Of a stretch of 64,000 nucleotides of DNA, positions 22,793 through 34,713 are shown piece after piece. Origin of the DNA: Letharia columbiana (taxonomy: Eukaryota > Ascomycota > Lecanoromycetes > Lecanorales > Parmeliaceae); NCBI RefSeq assembly GCF_014066305.1, contig NW_023501067.1, positions 434,001 to 498,000 of the forward strand, given 5' to 3'. A program made the position numbers and the translations under genes. A model generated the notes under the pieces. It did not search any database. It saw nothing but the letters and a program-made list of their open reading frames with translations, and had not been told where the DNA came from. How positions within the stretch are numbered: the first letter of the stretch is position 1; every line of letters starts with the position of its first letter.

Positions 22793-23874
22793 TCAAGCAA
22801 GCAGGAAACACTCATGATCCGGAAATCTATTCATTGTCGAGAACACTTGTACAGCTTTGTGTGCCTTTCTTGTACGCCAAAAGCCTTCTTGCTGAGTGTT
22901 CTGACTCCGCTTACGCTTTTCCCTAACTCCAAGTGCAGGGCCCCCCACACTCTTCACGACCGTATCCTGGCTACACCAGTGCTTTCTCGACGATAAAGTC
23001 TTGGTCCCAGGCTTCAAGGCTTCGCTCCTTGGTGCTACCGGCCTCCCAACCGACTTTTGCCACGGTCTTTGGCTGCGCGTTTGGTCCCTGGCTATGAATT
23101 CCCCGCGCATCTGTGCGCTTTGAGAACGTCTCTCTTTCCCGAGCTCTGCAAGAAGATCGTGAAAATATCTGCGCTCCACCTCCACCGCTTCGCCGGACGC
23201 GACGGAGTCCAGTAAGGCCCTTGTGCATCGGCCTTCTGCAAGCCAGGTCCTGATACTTTCGTACACGGTTGAAAATTTTCTGTCCGGCGACTGTCTCGAA
23301 GCTAGACAGTTCCGAGCCTCAAGCTCCGGTGTGCTGCCAGCCGAGCTCTGACAGCAACACCGATAGAACCCTGCAAGCCTGAAGAAATCGTGGTACCACT
23401 TCTGTGATACATCCTCGATGTCCACAATCACAAGGTGTCCAATGAGCCTCTCTATACAAATTTTACTAACGCACCTCAACAGTCCAGCAAAGATCTGCAT
23501 GTTGAGAAAGCGGTCATTTGTGTTCGCTTGCACCAGCTCTATGGTTGCTTCCCAGTGTTTTGAGAAAGACGTGCTGATGACGGCTTTTCCAATGATAGGA
23601 GACTGGTCCAGAGAAAGTGGCGCGTCCGGTGAATTTGCTCAAAGTTGTTATTAGCAAGACTTCTGTAAGGGTTAGTTTGGCAGGTACCTGATCTGAGCCT
23701 TAGCACTTCCACTTCGGTTTCCAGGATTTTTCCTGTTTTCAAAACGTCCACGATCCTGAAGAAGTCATCGTGTCCAAATGGTTTTAGGGCTGAGAACTCT
23801 CCCATTACATCTGCCTCTTCAAAACTCTGCATTGAGGAAGCTCGGTCCACTTCGGCTTCGAACATGGGCGGCAA
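22793..23874 (-). CDS. hypothetical two-exon protein, 343 aa
   Basis: Inferred exons 23874-23688 and 23637-22793, joined by a 50-nt intron with a GCTAATAAC branch site. The join makes the second exon's frame continuous upstream (ANSPDAPLSLDQSPIIGKAV). The protein contains two similar short segments, HDDFFRIVD in exon 1 and YHDFFRLAG in exon 2. Conserved-looking hydrophobic stretches (NMQIFAGLLRCVSK, IERLIGHLVIVDI) lie between them. The last third is basic and probably disordered. No signal peptide or family recognised. Intron placement rests on splice signals and phase only. Confidence 0.5.
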
Positions 23875-24222
23875 CTACCAAGACACTGGCTACATGCACT
23901 ATCTGCTTAAATGCCTTTTTAACTACGCAACTGGAAATGAGAGCGTGAGACCTGCGAAGAGTCACAAGATCTAATGACGGGATGACTTTGCGGATAAGGT
24001 TTTGCTTGCCTAAATCTCTACTTCATTCCGAACCAGTCAATGCGCGCCAGCTCATCATCTTTGCCACCAGATCTCATGACAGCGAAAATCTCAATACCTG
24101 ACGCTCAGCTCTACCTCCTTCTTGTTCTCCATCATCTTTCTCGTCGCCCTTGTCCCACCCTCTATCGGTGTAAACTGTTCCATCACGGTTGCCAAAACAC
24201 CACTTCTCATCCAACGCTCATC

Positions 24223-24541
24223 ATGGCTGGACTCAGGACAGTTGCACTGGATGAAGCCGATGAACTTCAAAAACTGAATTTCAAAGACGACAACCAGTGG
24301 GCTTCCGGCTCATCTATACCGGGTCTCAATGCACTCATTCTCCAAAGTTCTCTTTGAGAATATAGTATGCCACGGAGATAAAGCCAAACAGACCTTCTAT
24401 TCTGAGATACCAGACCTGAACAGAAGACACTGACACTGACACTGGAAAACTCTGAAGCGTGGGAGTATCTGCACCGGCTCGGCATTTTTCTCAACGACGT
24501 GATGGGTTCTGCTAGGCATCATCTTGCCTCCTGTGCTGCCT
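24223..24541 (+). pseudogene. broken hypothetical ORF
   Basis: An ATG at 24223 in good context opens a frame (MAGLRTVALDEADELQ...) that stops at 24357. The next frame (VLFENIVCHGDKAKQ...) continues protein-like sequence to about 24430. A third (ENSEAWEYLHRLGIFLNDV) runs to 24541. The first junction could be one extra A in an AAA run near 24344; the second needs a shift in the other direction. It is either a decaying gene, an unrecognised intron structure, or sequence error. No family recognised. Confidence 0.3.
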
Positions 24542-25052
24542 GATGCGTCGCGCAAGCGCTATGCAAACCTGTGAGAACAACAGCCCGTCATCGCTATGTT
24601 TGTGCAGCGACATGTTACGTGTTTCGGCAACGCGTCCGTGCTCAGTATGCCACCCTCAGGATCCTTTAATTTGGACCGTGACTAGTTCTCTCTTCTTCTG
24701 CCCTCGAGGCAGCTTTTTCACCGATGAGGGGTCATGGCTCCGATTTTGGAAGAGAAAGAAAAGACAGTCCATCCTCAATGCTTATGATCCAATCAGGAAC
24801 CACTGAATAGGCTCACAGGGTCACCGATGCGGCAGGATAGCCGAGATGTAAAGAAACGACTAGGCTTCTCGGGCAAATAAGAAGTGTTTCTGTTGACAGA
24901 GCGCGAAGAAAATGCATATCCCGTCCACCATTCAAAAGTAGCGAAACACCATCCTCATCCCGAGGGCGTCAAGTATATAACGGAGCGCTACGCTTTAGAC
25001 AGTGTATCAGGGTTTCCGCATTAAACCATCCATTTCCATCCCTCAATCCCTC

Positions 25053-25386
25053 TCACACAATTTCACCAATCCGATCCCAAGCCGACATAGCCACACCTCT
25101 GTCCACCAACCAAGAATGTCCCCAAACACCATCTAGAAAACCATACAGCTCGTTTCCCCCCTCGTCCCCCTCCCACGGCTCATCAACAACAAGACAGAAT
25201 CCAAAAGTCTCCGATTGACCATTCCGCACCAAGGGGTATTGAAGTCGACACAGCCCACAACAGCGCGCAAAATCCCTCCAAAACCCCCCTCCCTCCTCTG
25301 CTCTTGCAGCAAGAGGGCATCCCTCCCCTTCCACATCCCAGGGCATTGTCCAGACCAAAAAGTCGCGACTCTGTTACTAGGTGTTG
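25053..25386 (-). CDS. hypothetical protein, 3'-terminal exon
   Basis: This is a minus-strand frame with a protein-like C-terminus (LQYPLVRNGQSETFGFCLVV, then GNELYGFLDGVWGHSWLVDR). It is open from just after a stop at about 25390 that is followed by a TAACAG acceptor-like sequence, so it is probably the last exon of a gene. A donor-like CAG|GTAAGC lies upstream near 25475, but the phase did not fit a simple join. The upstream exon would have to cross the TTCA microsatellite. No family recognised. Confidence 0.35.
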
Positions 25387-25532
25387 AAATCATCCACCTC
25401 GATTGACAGATGTCGCAAGGAAGGGCTCTCACTCACTCACCCGTTGTACCTTCAAGAAATGACGTTATCCACGCTTACCTGGTAGGTCTGTCGCTGCTGT
25501 CAGCACTCTTCTCTTCTTCTTCTTCTTCATTC

Positions 25533-25575
25533 TTCATTCATTCATTCATTCATTCATTCATTCATTCATTCATTC
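25533..25575 (+). repeat. (TTCA)n microsatellite
   Basis: About ten perfect TTCA units, flanked by a CTT-rich stretch on the left. Non-coding on both strands as far as can be seen. Confidence 0.95.
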
Positions 25576-25576
25576 T

Positions 25577-28093
25577 TCCATCCCTCATCCTCTTCATTCA
25601 ACAACTAGCGACCAACCCTCCGCAATCCCTCCATCCCCCACCCCAGCATTCGAACCCCATAGCCCCCAACCCTGCCACGTAATTCTACCCTCCATATACA
25701 CCTTTCGACGCCGTGCCAACAAATCACGGTCCGATATGTATCATACGTACTCCGTTGCAAAAGCTTCTCGTATCAGACTCCAGCTCCGTGTTCGCGTCGT
25801 GCTCATCCATCTCTTGTCTGAACGGCCACAAGCTGTGACGGATCTTGCGTGTGGGCTATGGATTCGGACTGTTTGCCAGTTTGTACGCACCTTCCACGCC
25901 GCAACATGAGTGTCGCTGGGAGGCTCTAAAATTAAAACCTCAGCTGGAGTCTGGAACCCTCTTCGGTCATTCGGGAACCTGTTGTCAATATCGACAGCAC
26001 GCAGGCTGAGTGCTGATTATCTCAGCAATGGGGAAGCATGTGCGCGGCTTTGGCTTAAATCGCGTGTGGTGCGGTGCGACTAACTTCCTAATGTATGGTA
26101 CAAGTTTCACGGCGCAATGATAACTACGAACCCCGATTCTTGCTGGGGAATCACATTTCCACCAGGTAGAATGCACTGAAGTTCCCCAAGACAAGACAAG
26201 ACAAGACAAGAGATAAGGCCGAGACCCCCGAACCAAGAAGACGCGTCGTCGGACCCGCATTGCAAATCCCTGCATGTCTTTTCACGCTCCAGCTAGTGTA
26301 TCACTACGGGGATATAACAGCACTCATGCTACACGACGCGGATGGATGCTAACTGACAGCCTGTGAAGATCTCATGCGGGAGCTCTTGTTATCCCAAACA
26401 TCCAGATATCCTAACCGGAAGTTGAATCGCAGTCTCTATCCAGGCTAGGTATGCCTCGAATGAAATTCCACGAGGCAGTGCTGCCGACGGAGTCCGTCCG
26501 AGTTCGCCTGGAAGCCTTACTACATGTTTGGAACGGTCGCCAGGCGCTCGCTCGCTCGGGGTGTTCGCCGCTAGAGTTTGGAGATTCCGTACGTTCGGCA
26601 CTTATTTAGAGTAAAGCTCCGGGCACTCAAGCTCGCTTCCCTATCTATTATTCGATACAGGGCACGTTGGAATCTTGGTCGGGTTTAGTATCTCGAAGCT
26701 GGCTCCGGGGTAATTTTCCAGAACGCCACCTCGGATCCAAGTGTCAACAGGGGGAAGCTGATCCGGAAAACCTTATACGTGTGGAAACCATGCCGTATCA
26801 AGGCAGCCGATACCGGCTGCTCTCTTTTCTTCGTCACTACTGGCTTAGGTCCGTCATGTCTGCAACCTTGCAACTGCAGCCAAGGCATATGACGTGCGCC
26901 TGCAGAAGGTTCTCGTGAATTCGCATCGGAGATCAGGCCGTCACGCTTTTATCTTCGTGGCGCCAGAAATTTGCCTTCCGGGCTACTGCATCGGATATGC
27001 AAGGGGCTCGATTCCCCGTTGGATCCTACGGGATGGTACAGGTGGCTTTTCGGACGCATGACACTTTCTCAGTGACAGCCACCGAGTTAGGCGACGGAAA
27101 TGATTTCTAGGGTAGAGGTTATAAACTCGACCCTGCCGATTCTGACAGACACGTAACAACTCTTGAGGCTGCTCAAAGAGCGTTGATCGGGACTGTTTTG
27201 GACTGGCGCCGATACTCGTGGACCTCATGCCCCCTTTTTTTGCACATTCAACAGTACAATGTGCCACTGACATACAAGCTGATGACCATCGCGCAGATCA
27301 TCTACAACAGTAGGTCTTACTTCTTTATCCTCGGCGATCGTTGTGCAGCCAGCCTCACAACTTCCTATTCTGACCGACTTCTTCTTCATATCAGTCTCTA
27401 AATCGCACTTTTGCGCTCGTCCCTGCATGCGTCGTTCGATAGCTTGCGCTACTATTCGTGGTTCCCGCAAAGTCAATGCATGCGACCGAATACGAGGAAA
27501 GTATAGAGCGGCAGCGGCGTGAATCGAGAGCCAAGATTGACTTAAATGAGCGGGCCAAGGACATGCCGGATCTTGGCATCCGGGGGACACAATAATGACA
27601 CGAGCGTTGGCGACGAGAACGTCGGGCACTTGAGCATCGGACATGCTCAAAGCCTCAAATCATTCGAGTCCCCGTTGGAGTGTTCTCGTCGTCAATGTGT
27701 TTGCGCCGCTGCCGTTCCTTCCCTGCCGTTGCCGTTCGCCGCCATTTCATCAAGTTTTTTCCTCAACTGATAGCAGTGGCGTTGTGCACTATCGCTCATG
27801 CGTCATGGACACCGTGCGGTGTGAGAAGTGGAGCATGCTGCGACCTGTCACTATAAGTACACCGGGTCCTCTTACGCCAGAATTATCTCTCACCAAGTTC
27901 ACTGCATGCCAGAAGAGAAAACACTGACCATCTTGCATCGCCATCCACCCGAGCGCACGCATCAAACTCACCGGAGTTGAACGCAAGCATGCCTCCCAGA
28001 CCAAGACCACCCCCTGGACCACCCCGTCCACCTTGGCCTACGCCCCCTCCCTCTCCAGCGAACGCGGATACCATCGCAGATCTTCCCCATGCT
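25577..28093. other. long gene-poor region
   Basis: About 2.5 kb with many short frames in all directions and no recognisable domain, start context or splice pattern. Frames near 27883-28303 have Gly/Pro low-complexity translations on opposite strands and are judged accidental. Confidence 0.4.
26187..26211 (+). repeat. (CAAGA)n pentanucleotide repeat
   Basis: Five tandem CAAGA units in non-coding sequence. Confidence 0.9.
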
Positions 28094-29078
28094 TCAAAGC
28101 TTCGGTATCCTCTTCACACGTCCGCCAAAAGCCTTATCGATCTTGTCTTGGACCAATCTAGCGACCTCACCACTCTTCTCCAGATCCGCGAACGGCGCAT
28201 GGTCATTCTCGTCACGTCCAACATCTTTGATGCCAGCGTTATCGACCATGCACTTTTGAGCCTTAAGTGGGAGGGCGTTGTAGAGGGTGCAGAGGAGATT
28301 TGAGGATGGGATGTGATTGTACGCAGGGTGGGTGAGAGGGAGAGCTTAGGGCACTGTTGGTTTCGATTGTCAGACTGGCGGCCAACGAGAAGGAAAAGGG
28401 GAGAGGGCCCGATTTTGTTATTGCTTACAAGAGTTTGAGCGAGCTCGGCGGCTTCGGGTTGAGGTAGATCGTAATAGAGGCGGTGGCGGCCGTCAGGAAT
28501 TGTGATGAAGTTATTCTTGCAGAGGTGGAAAGTTAGCATATTTTTGCCTTGATATTGAGAGAGGAAATTAGAACACATCATGAAATTCCATGCACGGTGA
28601 TTTCTGACGTCGTCTCCCAAGTTATTAGGTCCCGTTACCTCAAGGATTCCCTCCGGCATCTTCCTTCCAGTCCTTTCCCATCGCAGACCATTAAGTCACA
28701 GCCACTGTTGCTACTGGCAGCACCATTCCAGCGATGATGATTAAGTTCACCACACCCTCTGCACTCACGCCCGACGGACTGTGGTATCTGGATGGCTTCT
28801 TGATTTGGACACCCTTCAACGCCTCGTAGCCTACATCCACCCTATCAGAGTGTATGATCACGACGACGTCTTTATCCTTAGCTACCTCGGCCATGATCAA
28901 TGTGCGGGCAGCTGAAACGTCGTTAGATGAATCGGAACGGTAGGAATAATGCTCAGAGACGGCAGAGCTAGTACTTTCACATCGTGGCCACCATATGCAA
29001 GGGCTTAGCTAGTGGCCACATAATCTGAGCTGTCTAGCAAGCTCCGTGGACGAGGACCAGAGAGAGGCTGCAGCTGGC
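28094..29078 (-). pseudogene. alpha/beta-hydrolase pseudogene
   Basis: Read on the minus strand, fragments of one alpha/beta-hydrolase appear in order but in different frames. An N-terminus MASCSLSLVLVHGAC starts at 29078. A DSSDYVATS-stop-ALAYGGHDVKVLALPS segment follows after a shift and contains an in-frame TAA. Then, after another shift, come SAARTLIMAEVAKDKDVVVI and EALKGV, an EGVVNLIIIAGMVLP strand and a later LPQPEAAELAQTL segment. A last segment (YNHIPSSNLLCTLYNALP, then NDHAPFADLEKSGEVARLV) holds the likely catalytic His region. The nucleophile elbow expected after DVVVI reads IHSDRVDVG, not the family's G/H-x-S-x-G-G form. At least two frameshifts, one stop and a lost motif indicate a dead gene. 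Confidence 0.75.
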
Positions 29079-31054
29079 CATTATAGTGAATCCTAGCCCA
29101 TGTGGTTGGCAGTGGATGGGAGAGTTGGCTGTCTTGTTGGCCGCTTCATCGACATCGTCCCCCTCTAGGTGACTAGGAACTGCGTGCTGAACCCCTTCTT
29201 GCGTCCATTTCTCGTCCAAAATGTGTGAGCCGCAGGTTTCAGTGGAGGTCAAAAGATGTTGCACAGACACATTCCTCGTGCACATGGTGTGGAAGAAAAA
29301 GCTGCTGAGAGCTGGTTGACGATAGAATGCTATAGCATAAAGGGTATGACTGGAGTTTCGAGCCTGAAAGAACAGTATGACTCAGAAGGCAACTGGAGAA
29401 ATAGGTGTGTGAAGCTCGGTCCAGAACAACGGAAGTCCGTCCGCTTTTCCGGCCGTAATGAATTTACACCGTTTTGAAAGAGGTATAGTGAGGCTTAAAG
29501 TAGCTACAGGTCACTCGTAAGCACAGCGGGCGAGAATTAAGCGTCTTGGAGGGGTACCTTGACATGCGGAGCACAGGAGTGCTTCGCCTCCTGTGCTGGA
29601 AGAAGAAGGTGGACTGGTCATTATTGAAGGCGAGTGCTTTGAGACGCTGTCGTGAATTCTTTTCATTGAGACAAAATCACGCGATTCAGCCTAGACTCTG
29701 AGGAAATACAAGGTACCGTAGTTAGGAAAGAAGAGATAGTGAAATAAGGAAGAGAGAGAGGAGAGGCCCATTCCCATACAGGATGGTTGGACTTTGTACT
29801 ATTTCGCCAAGACATGGCCAAGACAGCAAACATGGCAAGCAAGCATGCCTCGTCTGTGCTTCGATTCCCATTATCCCGTTGTCTCATTATTGTCTACTAC
29901 TATTATCCATCGATGGCTGGACTGGAATTACTCCCATAAAGTAAGGTAAAGTACTTTAGGAATGCGCAACGGATGAACAAGGCTTAGTCAATGCGCCGGA
30001 TGAAACACAATTCTTTCCTGAATTCTAAAAAGCCGTCCATCCGCCCTCCCGTCGGCTTCTCGGCTTCCATTGTCCACAGGGACAAGTCGAATCGAATCTA
30101 GCCATGAAAGGAATAGCTAACCGCGCACGTGATCTCGCCATACAGAAGCGAAGCGAAGTCAACATCAGACATGCTCATTTGCAAGGGAAGGCGATTGGAC
30201 TAATGGATACCGAGTGGGCGTCTGATAATCTTGTCCTCATACTGTTTGTATTGCCGTACTAGCCCTGATCACATCATCACATCATGTCTACTCCTTGTTG
30301 TCATCCATGTAACCTCAGATGGCGCCAATCTCATCCCACGGCATCGACGATCCTGCTGAGAAACCTTGCCCAAGGGTTTTGACATCCGCTTGACAATTCG
30401 TTGCTCAGCATGCCAATTCCATACTCTATAGCGCGCCACCTTGTCGACGTCTATATTGCAGGTAAAGCGTGATATTGGACTGAGGCACTGCTTCCTGTTA
30501 ACACTACCCTACGTATGATGCGAACAAGCTCGAGATCCAACTCGAAGATTCTCAGCAGATCTATGTACGTTAGCCATGGCTGCCTGGTTCTTTACAGTCT
30601 GATTGGCTTCGAGATTCCAATTGCTTTGTCGCTGGGAATGCAGTCATGTTGTTGCGGGCGTTCACATCTGAGTACGTGGCCGTGAGATGAGAGTGAAAGT
30701 GAAGATTGTACGCTTCTGGCAGGACATACCGAAAGGAGCTTGCCATGTCTCCGCTCCGACTGGCCTGCTGTCAACTTTCTTCACTTCTCTGTGGAGAAAT
30801 TTCCTGCCTACTATACTTGCCTCATTCGGTTCAAGTGAACCATGTCATTCGTCGTAATCTCTTACACGGGGTGGGGGTATTGCTTTTGCCTCCCTAGCGA
30901 AAAGTCTTGGCGCAGAAGTTCTTTGTGTAAAGTGACGGTGCTGAGGCTATGGTGGGAGGGGAAATTGGGCTGCGGAGAAGGGGACACAACACTGGAAATT
31001 CCAAAACGTCTCCCATCGTGGGGGCTAGCTCTTAACACCTGATGACCTCTCAAG
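29079..31054. other. intergenic region
   Basis: About 2 kb with no supported gene. Frames are under 85 codons and overlap. The last 200 bp contain the TATA-like promoter of the Orp1-like gene. Confidence 0.4.
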
Positions 31055-31061
31055 TATAAAA
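31055..31061 (+). promoter_or_regulatory. TATA box of the Orp1-like gene
   Basis: A TATAAAA sequence lies 197 bp upstream of the ATG at 31252. A CT-rich leader containing CAACATTCAAC-like motifs lies between them. Confidence 0.5.
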
Positions 31062-31251
31062 ACCCTCATCTCTCCCCAAGCGCAACGCACTTTTCCATAC
31101 CACCGCGACATTCAACATTCAACTTCTCCATTGCAGCTTCTGACTGTGACAACCTTTTTAAGTATACCATTGACAGAATACCATCCGACTTCCTTGTCGG
31201 TTTCTTTATTGACCATCAAGATCTTTCCCCTTCTCTTCCACATCTACTGCC

Positions 31252-32880
31252 ATGTCGTCTCCTACGCCTGACAACTACGTGGGCCTTATGGCTCCCTGGA
31301 AGCCAATTGCTGGTTTTGCCATGAAGAACGTTAATAGCGTTCATGATAGAATCGAGATCGATCACTCCACGAAAGTCAGTAATCTAGCCTGCGTTAAGCA
31401 CTGTCAGCATCCAGCTTAGGCTAACATCATACAGGATGGAGATGTAGCTACGACAGACAGCATCGGTGCTACCACCGGCTTTGATGATGATGCACAGGCC
31501 AGTGGCACGGCCATTGTCATCACAAGTCAGGGTCAAGGCACCATTGCACAGCGTGATGGCATGGAGACTTCAGGAACCGACAGCACTGGCGCGAACGTTA
31601 TCGTCGATGATGACATTCAAGTCAGTACCACTTTTAGTTGTCATGGCAGGTACAATGTTGGTGTTAACAATCCGCAACAGGATGACTCTGAAATGGAAGA
31701 CTCAGCAATTGCAGATATTGACGACAACATCGATGCTGATGGTAGCATTGGTGATGGAGCTCAGGTCAGTACTGCAATTGGTCTTTATTCCACCATCAGT
31801 GTCAGTGCTAATTGTATACAGATCGATGGCGCAGATGGCACAGACACAGACAACGATGCACCTCAACCCATTGACACGAAATGTGTGGCAGTCTCAACAT
31901 GCGTTGCTAACTCTGGTGATCATCGAAAGGTTGTTTCACACATCTTTGGTCGTAACAAAGCTTGCACTCGAGACCTGCCAAATGATCTCTGGATTTTTTG
32001 GTGCCGCAAGCATTACCAGAGATTCAAATACCGTGCCGAAGATGCCGAAAACTGGCATACTATCCAACTGGGTCTAGTTAGGAATCAGCTGCAGACGTTT
32101 GAAGACTGGGGCCATGTTCGCAACTGGACCATCGCTTTGCGTAAAACTGAGCAGGATGCTCTAGCTAAGGAGAACAAGAATGGTGTTACCTATACCAACT
32201 ACATCTCCTCGTGCTGGGAGCGATTCTTAGTCCCATACCTTGGCTCAAGCAAGAGCTTCGCTCGAGTACGGGAAGTTCTCAACGTCATTGAACGCAAGTT
32301 CAACGAAGCAGAGTACCGCAACCGCGACAAGAAGTTGAAGACGTTCCCTGGTGTCGAGTTCCTGCCTGCCGTTCAGAAAACCAAAGAGGTCAAGAAGCCC
32401 GCCGCCAAGAAGGGCGAGATCGGCTACAAGAAGATCACACTGGACCAACCCGCGTTCAATCGCAAGACCCGTGCCAACATCCAATTCATCAAGGACATGG
32501 CCGCGAAGAAGGCCGGATCCTCCCCGTCCCCCAAGCGCTCCGGCACAGGACCGGCAAAGGACAAGTCGCCTGACACCGACAGCGCCTCCGACGCCTCTGC
32601 CACCAAAAAGCGCAAGACTCCCGCTGCAGACATTGCGACCAACGACACCGCCCACCACAAGCGCAATCCGCTTGACACCACCGCCGTGACCCCCACCTCT
32701 AAAGCGCTCCCCACCAAGCGCACGTCGTTCACCATCACCACCACCGAGACCCCACCGACCTTCACGTCCAAAGCGCTTCCCACCAAGCGTCGCCGTCTCA
32801 CACGCGGCTACGAGAAGCACGCATCCGAAGGCGAGGATACCACATTCATGGAGGAGGAGGAGGAGAAGGGCACGGAGTGA
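31252..32880 (+). CDS. Orp1-like fungal protein with modular acidic exons
   Basis: Inferred exons 31252-31374, 31435-31620, 31681-31764 and 31822-32880 (483 aa). The N-terminal exons are acidic (Asp/Ser/Thr/Gly-rich). Residues about 145-240 hold the recognisable block: VSHIFGRNKACTRDLPNDLW, WCRKHYQRFKYR and WGHVRNWTIALRK. This matches a fungal domain usually named Orp1-like, of unknown biochemical role. The C-terminus is basic and repetitive, with SKALPTKR repeated and KKRK/KRRR clusters that could act as nuclear signals. All three introns begin GTCAGT. Introns 2 (60 nt) and 3 (57 nt) are multiples of three with no in-frame stop, so retention would leave the frame open; intron 1 (60 nt) contains an in-frame TAG. 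A TATA box lies 197 bp upstream. Confidence 0.65.
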
Positions 32881-33535
32881 GCTGAAACTGCTGGAGCGGA
32901 TGTGTCTGGGGAATAGACATGGAGGAGGGTGGAGGTCGATTCTCAGATCAGATCAGCATAGCGAAGGGGGCATAGCGACGGAGCAAAAAGGGGGGGGTTC
33001 CTTCTTTTTCTTGTGCTGCAACAGCTTGAGCGATGATACACACGAAACGGCGGAGATCAGTGATGTGAAGTGTGCTCGACCCTCATTAGCATAGACTCGT
33101 GATAGTTATCTATCGAACAAGCGATTCCCAATCATACCGTCCGTTGCACACTGACCGGTGAAACCTGAAGCGTTGTCGTCTCTGATTGATGTATTGCCGA
33201 GGTTTGTAGCCAAGCATCGTAGGCACGTGGCCAAAATAATAATACGTGTAGGAGTAGCAAAACACCAATGTCCCCATGTTTGCGTTTGTAACGACCCACA
33301 GCCGGGGAAGCGTAGGTCGGGTTTTTGGGAAATACGACTCCGACAAAGGACAAGAAGACTGGGTAGTGGTCAGGGATCGATGGTTATGGCAAGGGATTAC
33401 TTGTGGAATATACCCTAAACAAATGGCAGGGTCTACATTATCGGAGCCGTCAATATGTGACAGATCCAAGAGTACAGCCAGAGGTAGCAGTTCCCTCGCC
33501 GACAAGGTACCCTACGTATACACACACATCTGAAA

Positions 33536-34713
33536 TTACCACAAAGGATATTGCCTCTGCGCCGTAACGGGTCTATCAGGCAATGGTACCCAGACCTTCT
33601 TCTTCTGCCTCTTCAGCTCCCTGTCCTCCGCTTGCCGTATCCGCGTCGCCTCCTCCTTCAGCACCACGGATATACCTGGATCATCGTCAGCAAGCATCGT
33701 CACCACACGGGCCCTTCGTTACAAGGCCGACTTACTGGTATAAGGCAACCTCAACCTGTTCGAAGTGCCCCTGGCCCTATACTCTACTCCAAACCCAGAG
33801 GCCCCCCCTTCCAACCCAGGCCTGGTCGACATACATAGCCGTGCGGTCGGTAACGACCCTCTTCTTGCCCTTCTTATCTTCCACCAGCAACCTCTCTTCT
33901 TCCCGCGCCGATTCTTGCCCCCCTCCGCCTCCCGACCATCCACGACCTCCCCCCCTCCGCCTGCTGGGCCTGAGCCTGCACCTTCCCCAACCCCATCCCC
34001 CTCATCACGACCGCCTGATCCCTCGCATACTCCAAATGCCTCAGGACATCCTGCGCGGCCTTCTTCTTACTGAAGCGCATCTGCACCATCGCCTCGCTCA
34101 ACGGTTTCCCCGCAATCTGGTTCGCGAGCGGGAACAGCTTCTTCACGCTCGTCTTGAAGAACTCGCTCTTGCTCAGATGGCTCCGCTCCGTCCTCGCCAG
34201 CTTCACCGTCTTACTCATCCGTCCCCGGCCCCGGATCTCGCGAATCACCATCCTCCGCTGCCATTTTTCCCGAGCTCGGGGCGTCGGGTCGAGCACCGCT
34301 GCCATGTTCTCCGGGTCGCGGATGACGCCTGTGTCTTCAATCCGTGGACCGGTGGTCGGCGAAAGAGTATCGAGGATAGAACCGGGTGCTAGACCGCCAG
34401 TTTTGGGGAGCTTGGAGCGCTCTTTTTCTTCCTTGGCTTTTTGAATTTCGTTTGCGTTGAGGACCTCTGGGGAGGAAAGATCGAGGATTTTGCGTCTTCG
34501 GCGAGACCTGAAGGGATTCTTGAGGAAGTCTGTAATGGCGGTTCGCCGCTGGTTGAGATGAGGACAGGCGAGGAGAGGGTGGAAGTGGGAATGGGGGAGG
34601 AGGGAGGTGGCTGTTTTGAGAAAGCGGTCAGTGACATTGAGAGAAATGGAAGCCCTTGGAAACGAGCACGCACCTGACCGGAGCAGCCGCCTCCGTGGAT
34701 TTGAGAGACTCAT
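33536..34713 (-). CDS. mitochondrial large-subunit ribosomal protein uL22m, with two +1 frame breaks
   Basis: Inferred exons 34713-34674, 34610-33736 and 33675-33536, with introns of 63 and 60 nt. An Arg/Ser-rich N-terminus (MSLSNPRRRLLRS) looks like a mitochondrial presequence. The uL22 core includes LFPLANQIAGKPLSEAMVQM and FSKKKAAQDVLRHLEYARDQ. The C-terminal blocks VVTDRTAMYVDQAWVGRG, YRARGTSNRLRLPYT and KKKVWVPLPDRPVTAQRQ also match the family. These blocks lie in three successive frames. Each junction falls at a 7-C run on the plus strand (33949-33955 and 33802-33808). Counting six in each gives a continuous 350-codon frame, the expected size. It lies divergent to MOT1, 252 bp away. As an essential single-copy gene, it is more likely misread in sequence than dead. 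Confidence 0.85.

Noticed and set aside
27883..28303. Gly-rich and Pro-rich frames on opposite strands
   Set aside because: Complementary low-complexity translations of one GC-skewed stretch; no start context. The minus strand past 28094 belongs to the hydrolase pseudogene.
32245..32820. Long minus-strand frames opposite the Orp1-like gene
   Set aside because: Shadows of the basic, repetitive C-terminus on the plus strand; Gly/Leu/Val-rich without domain features.
33536..34713. Introns instead of frameshifts in uL22m
   Set aside because: The gaps between frames are only tens of bases, lack GT-AG pairs at workable distance and fall on homopolymers.
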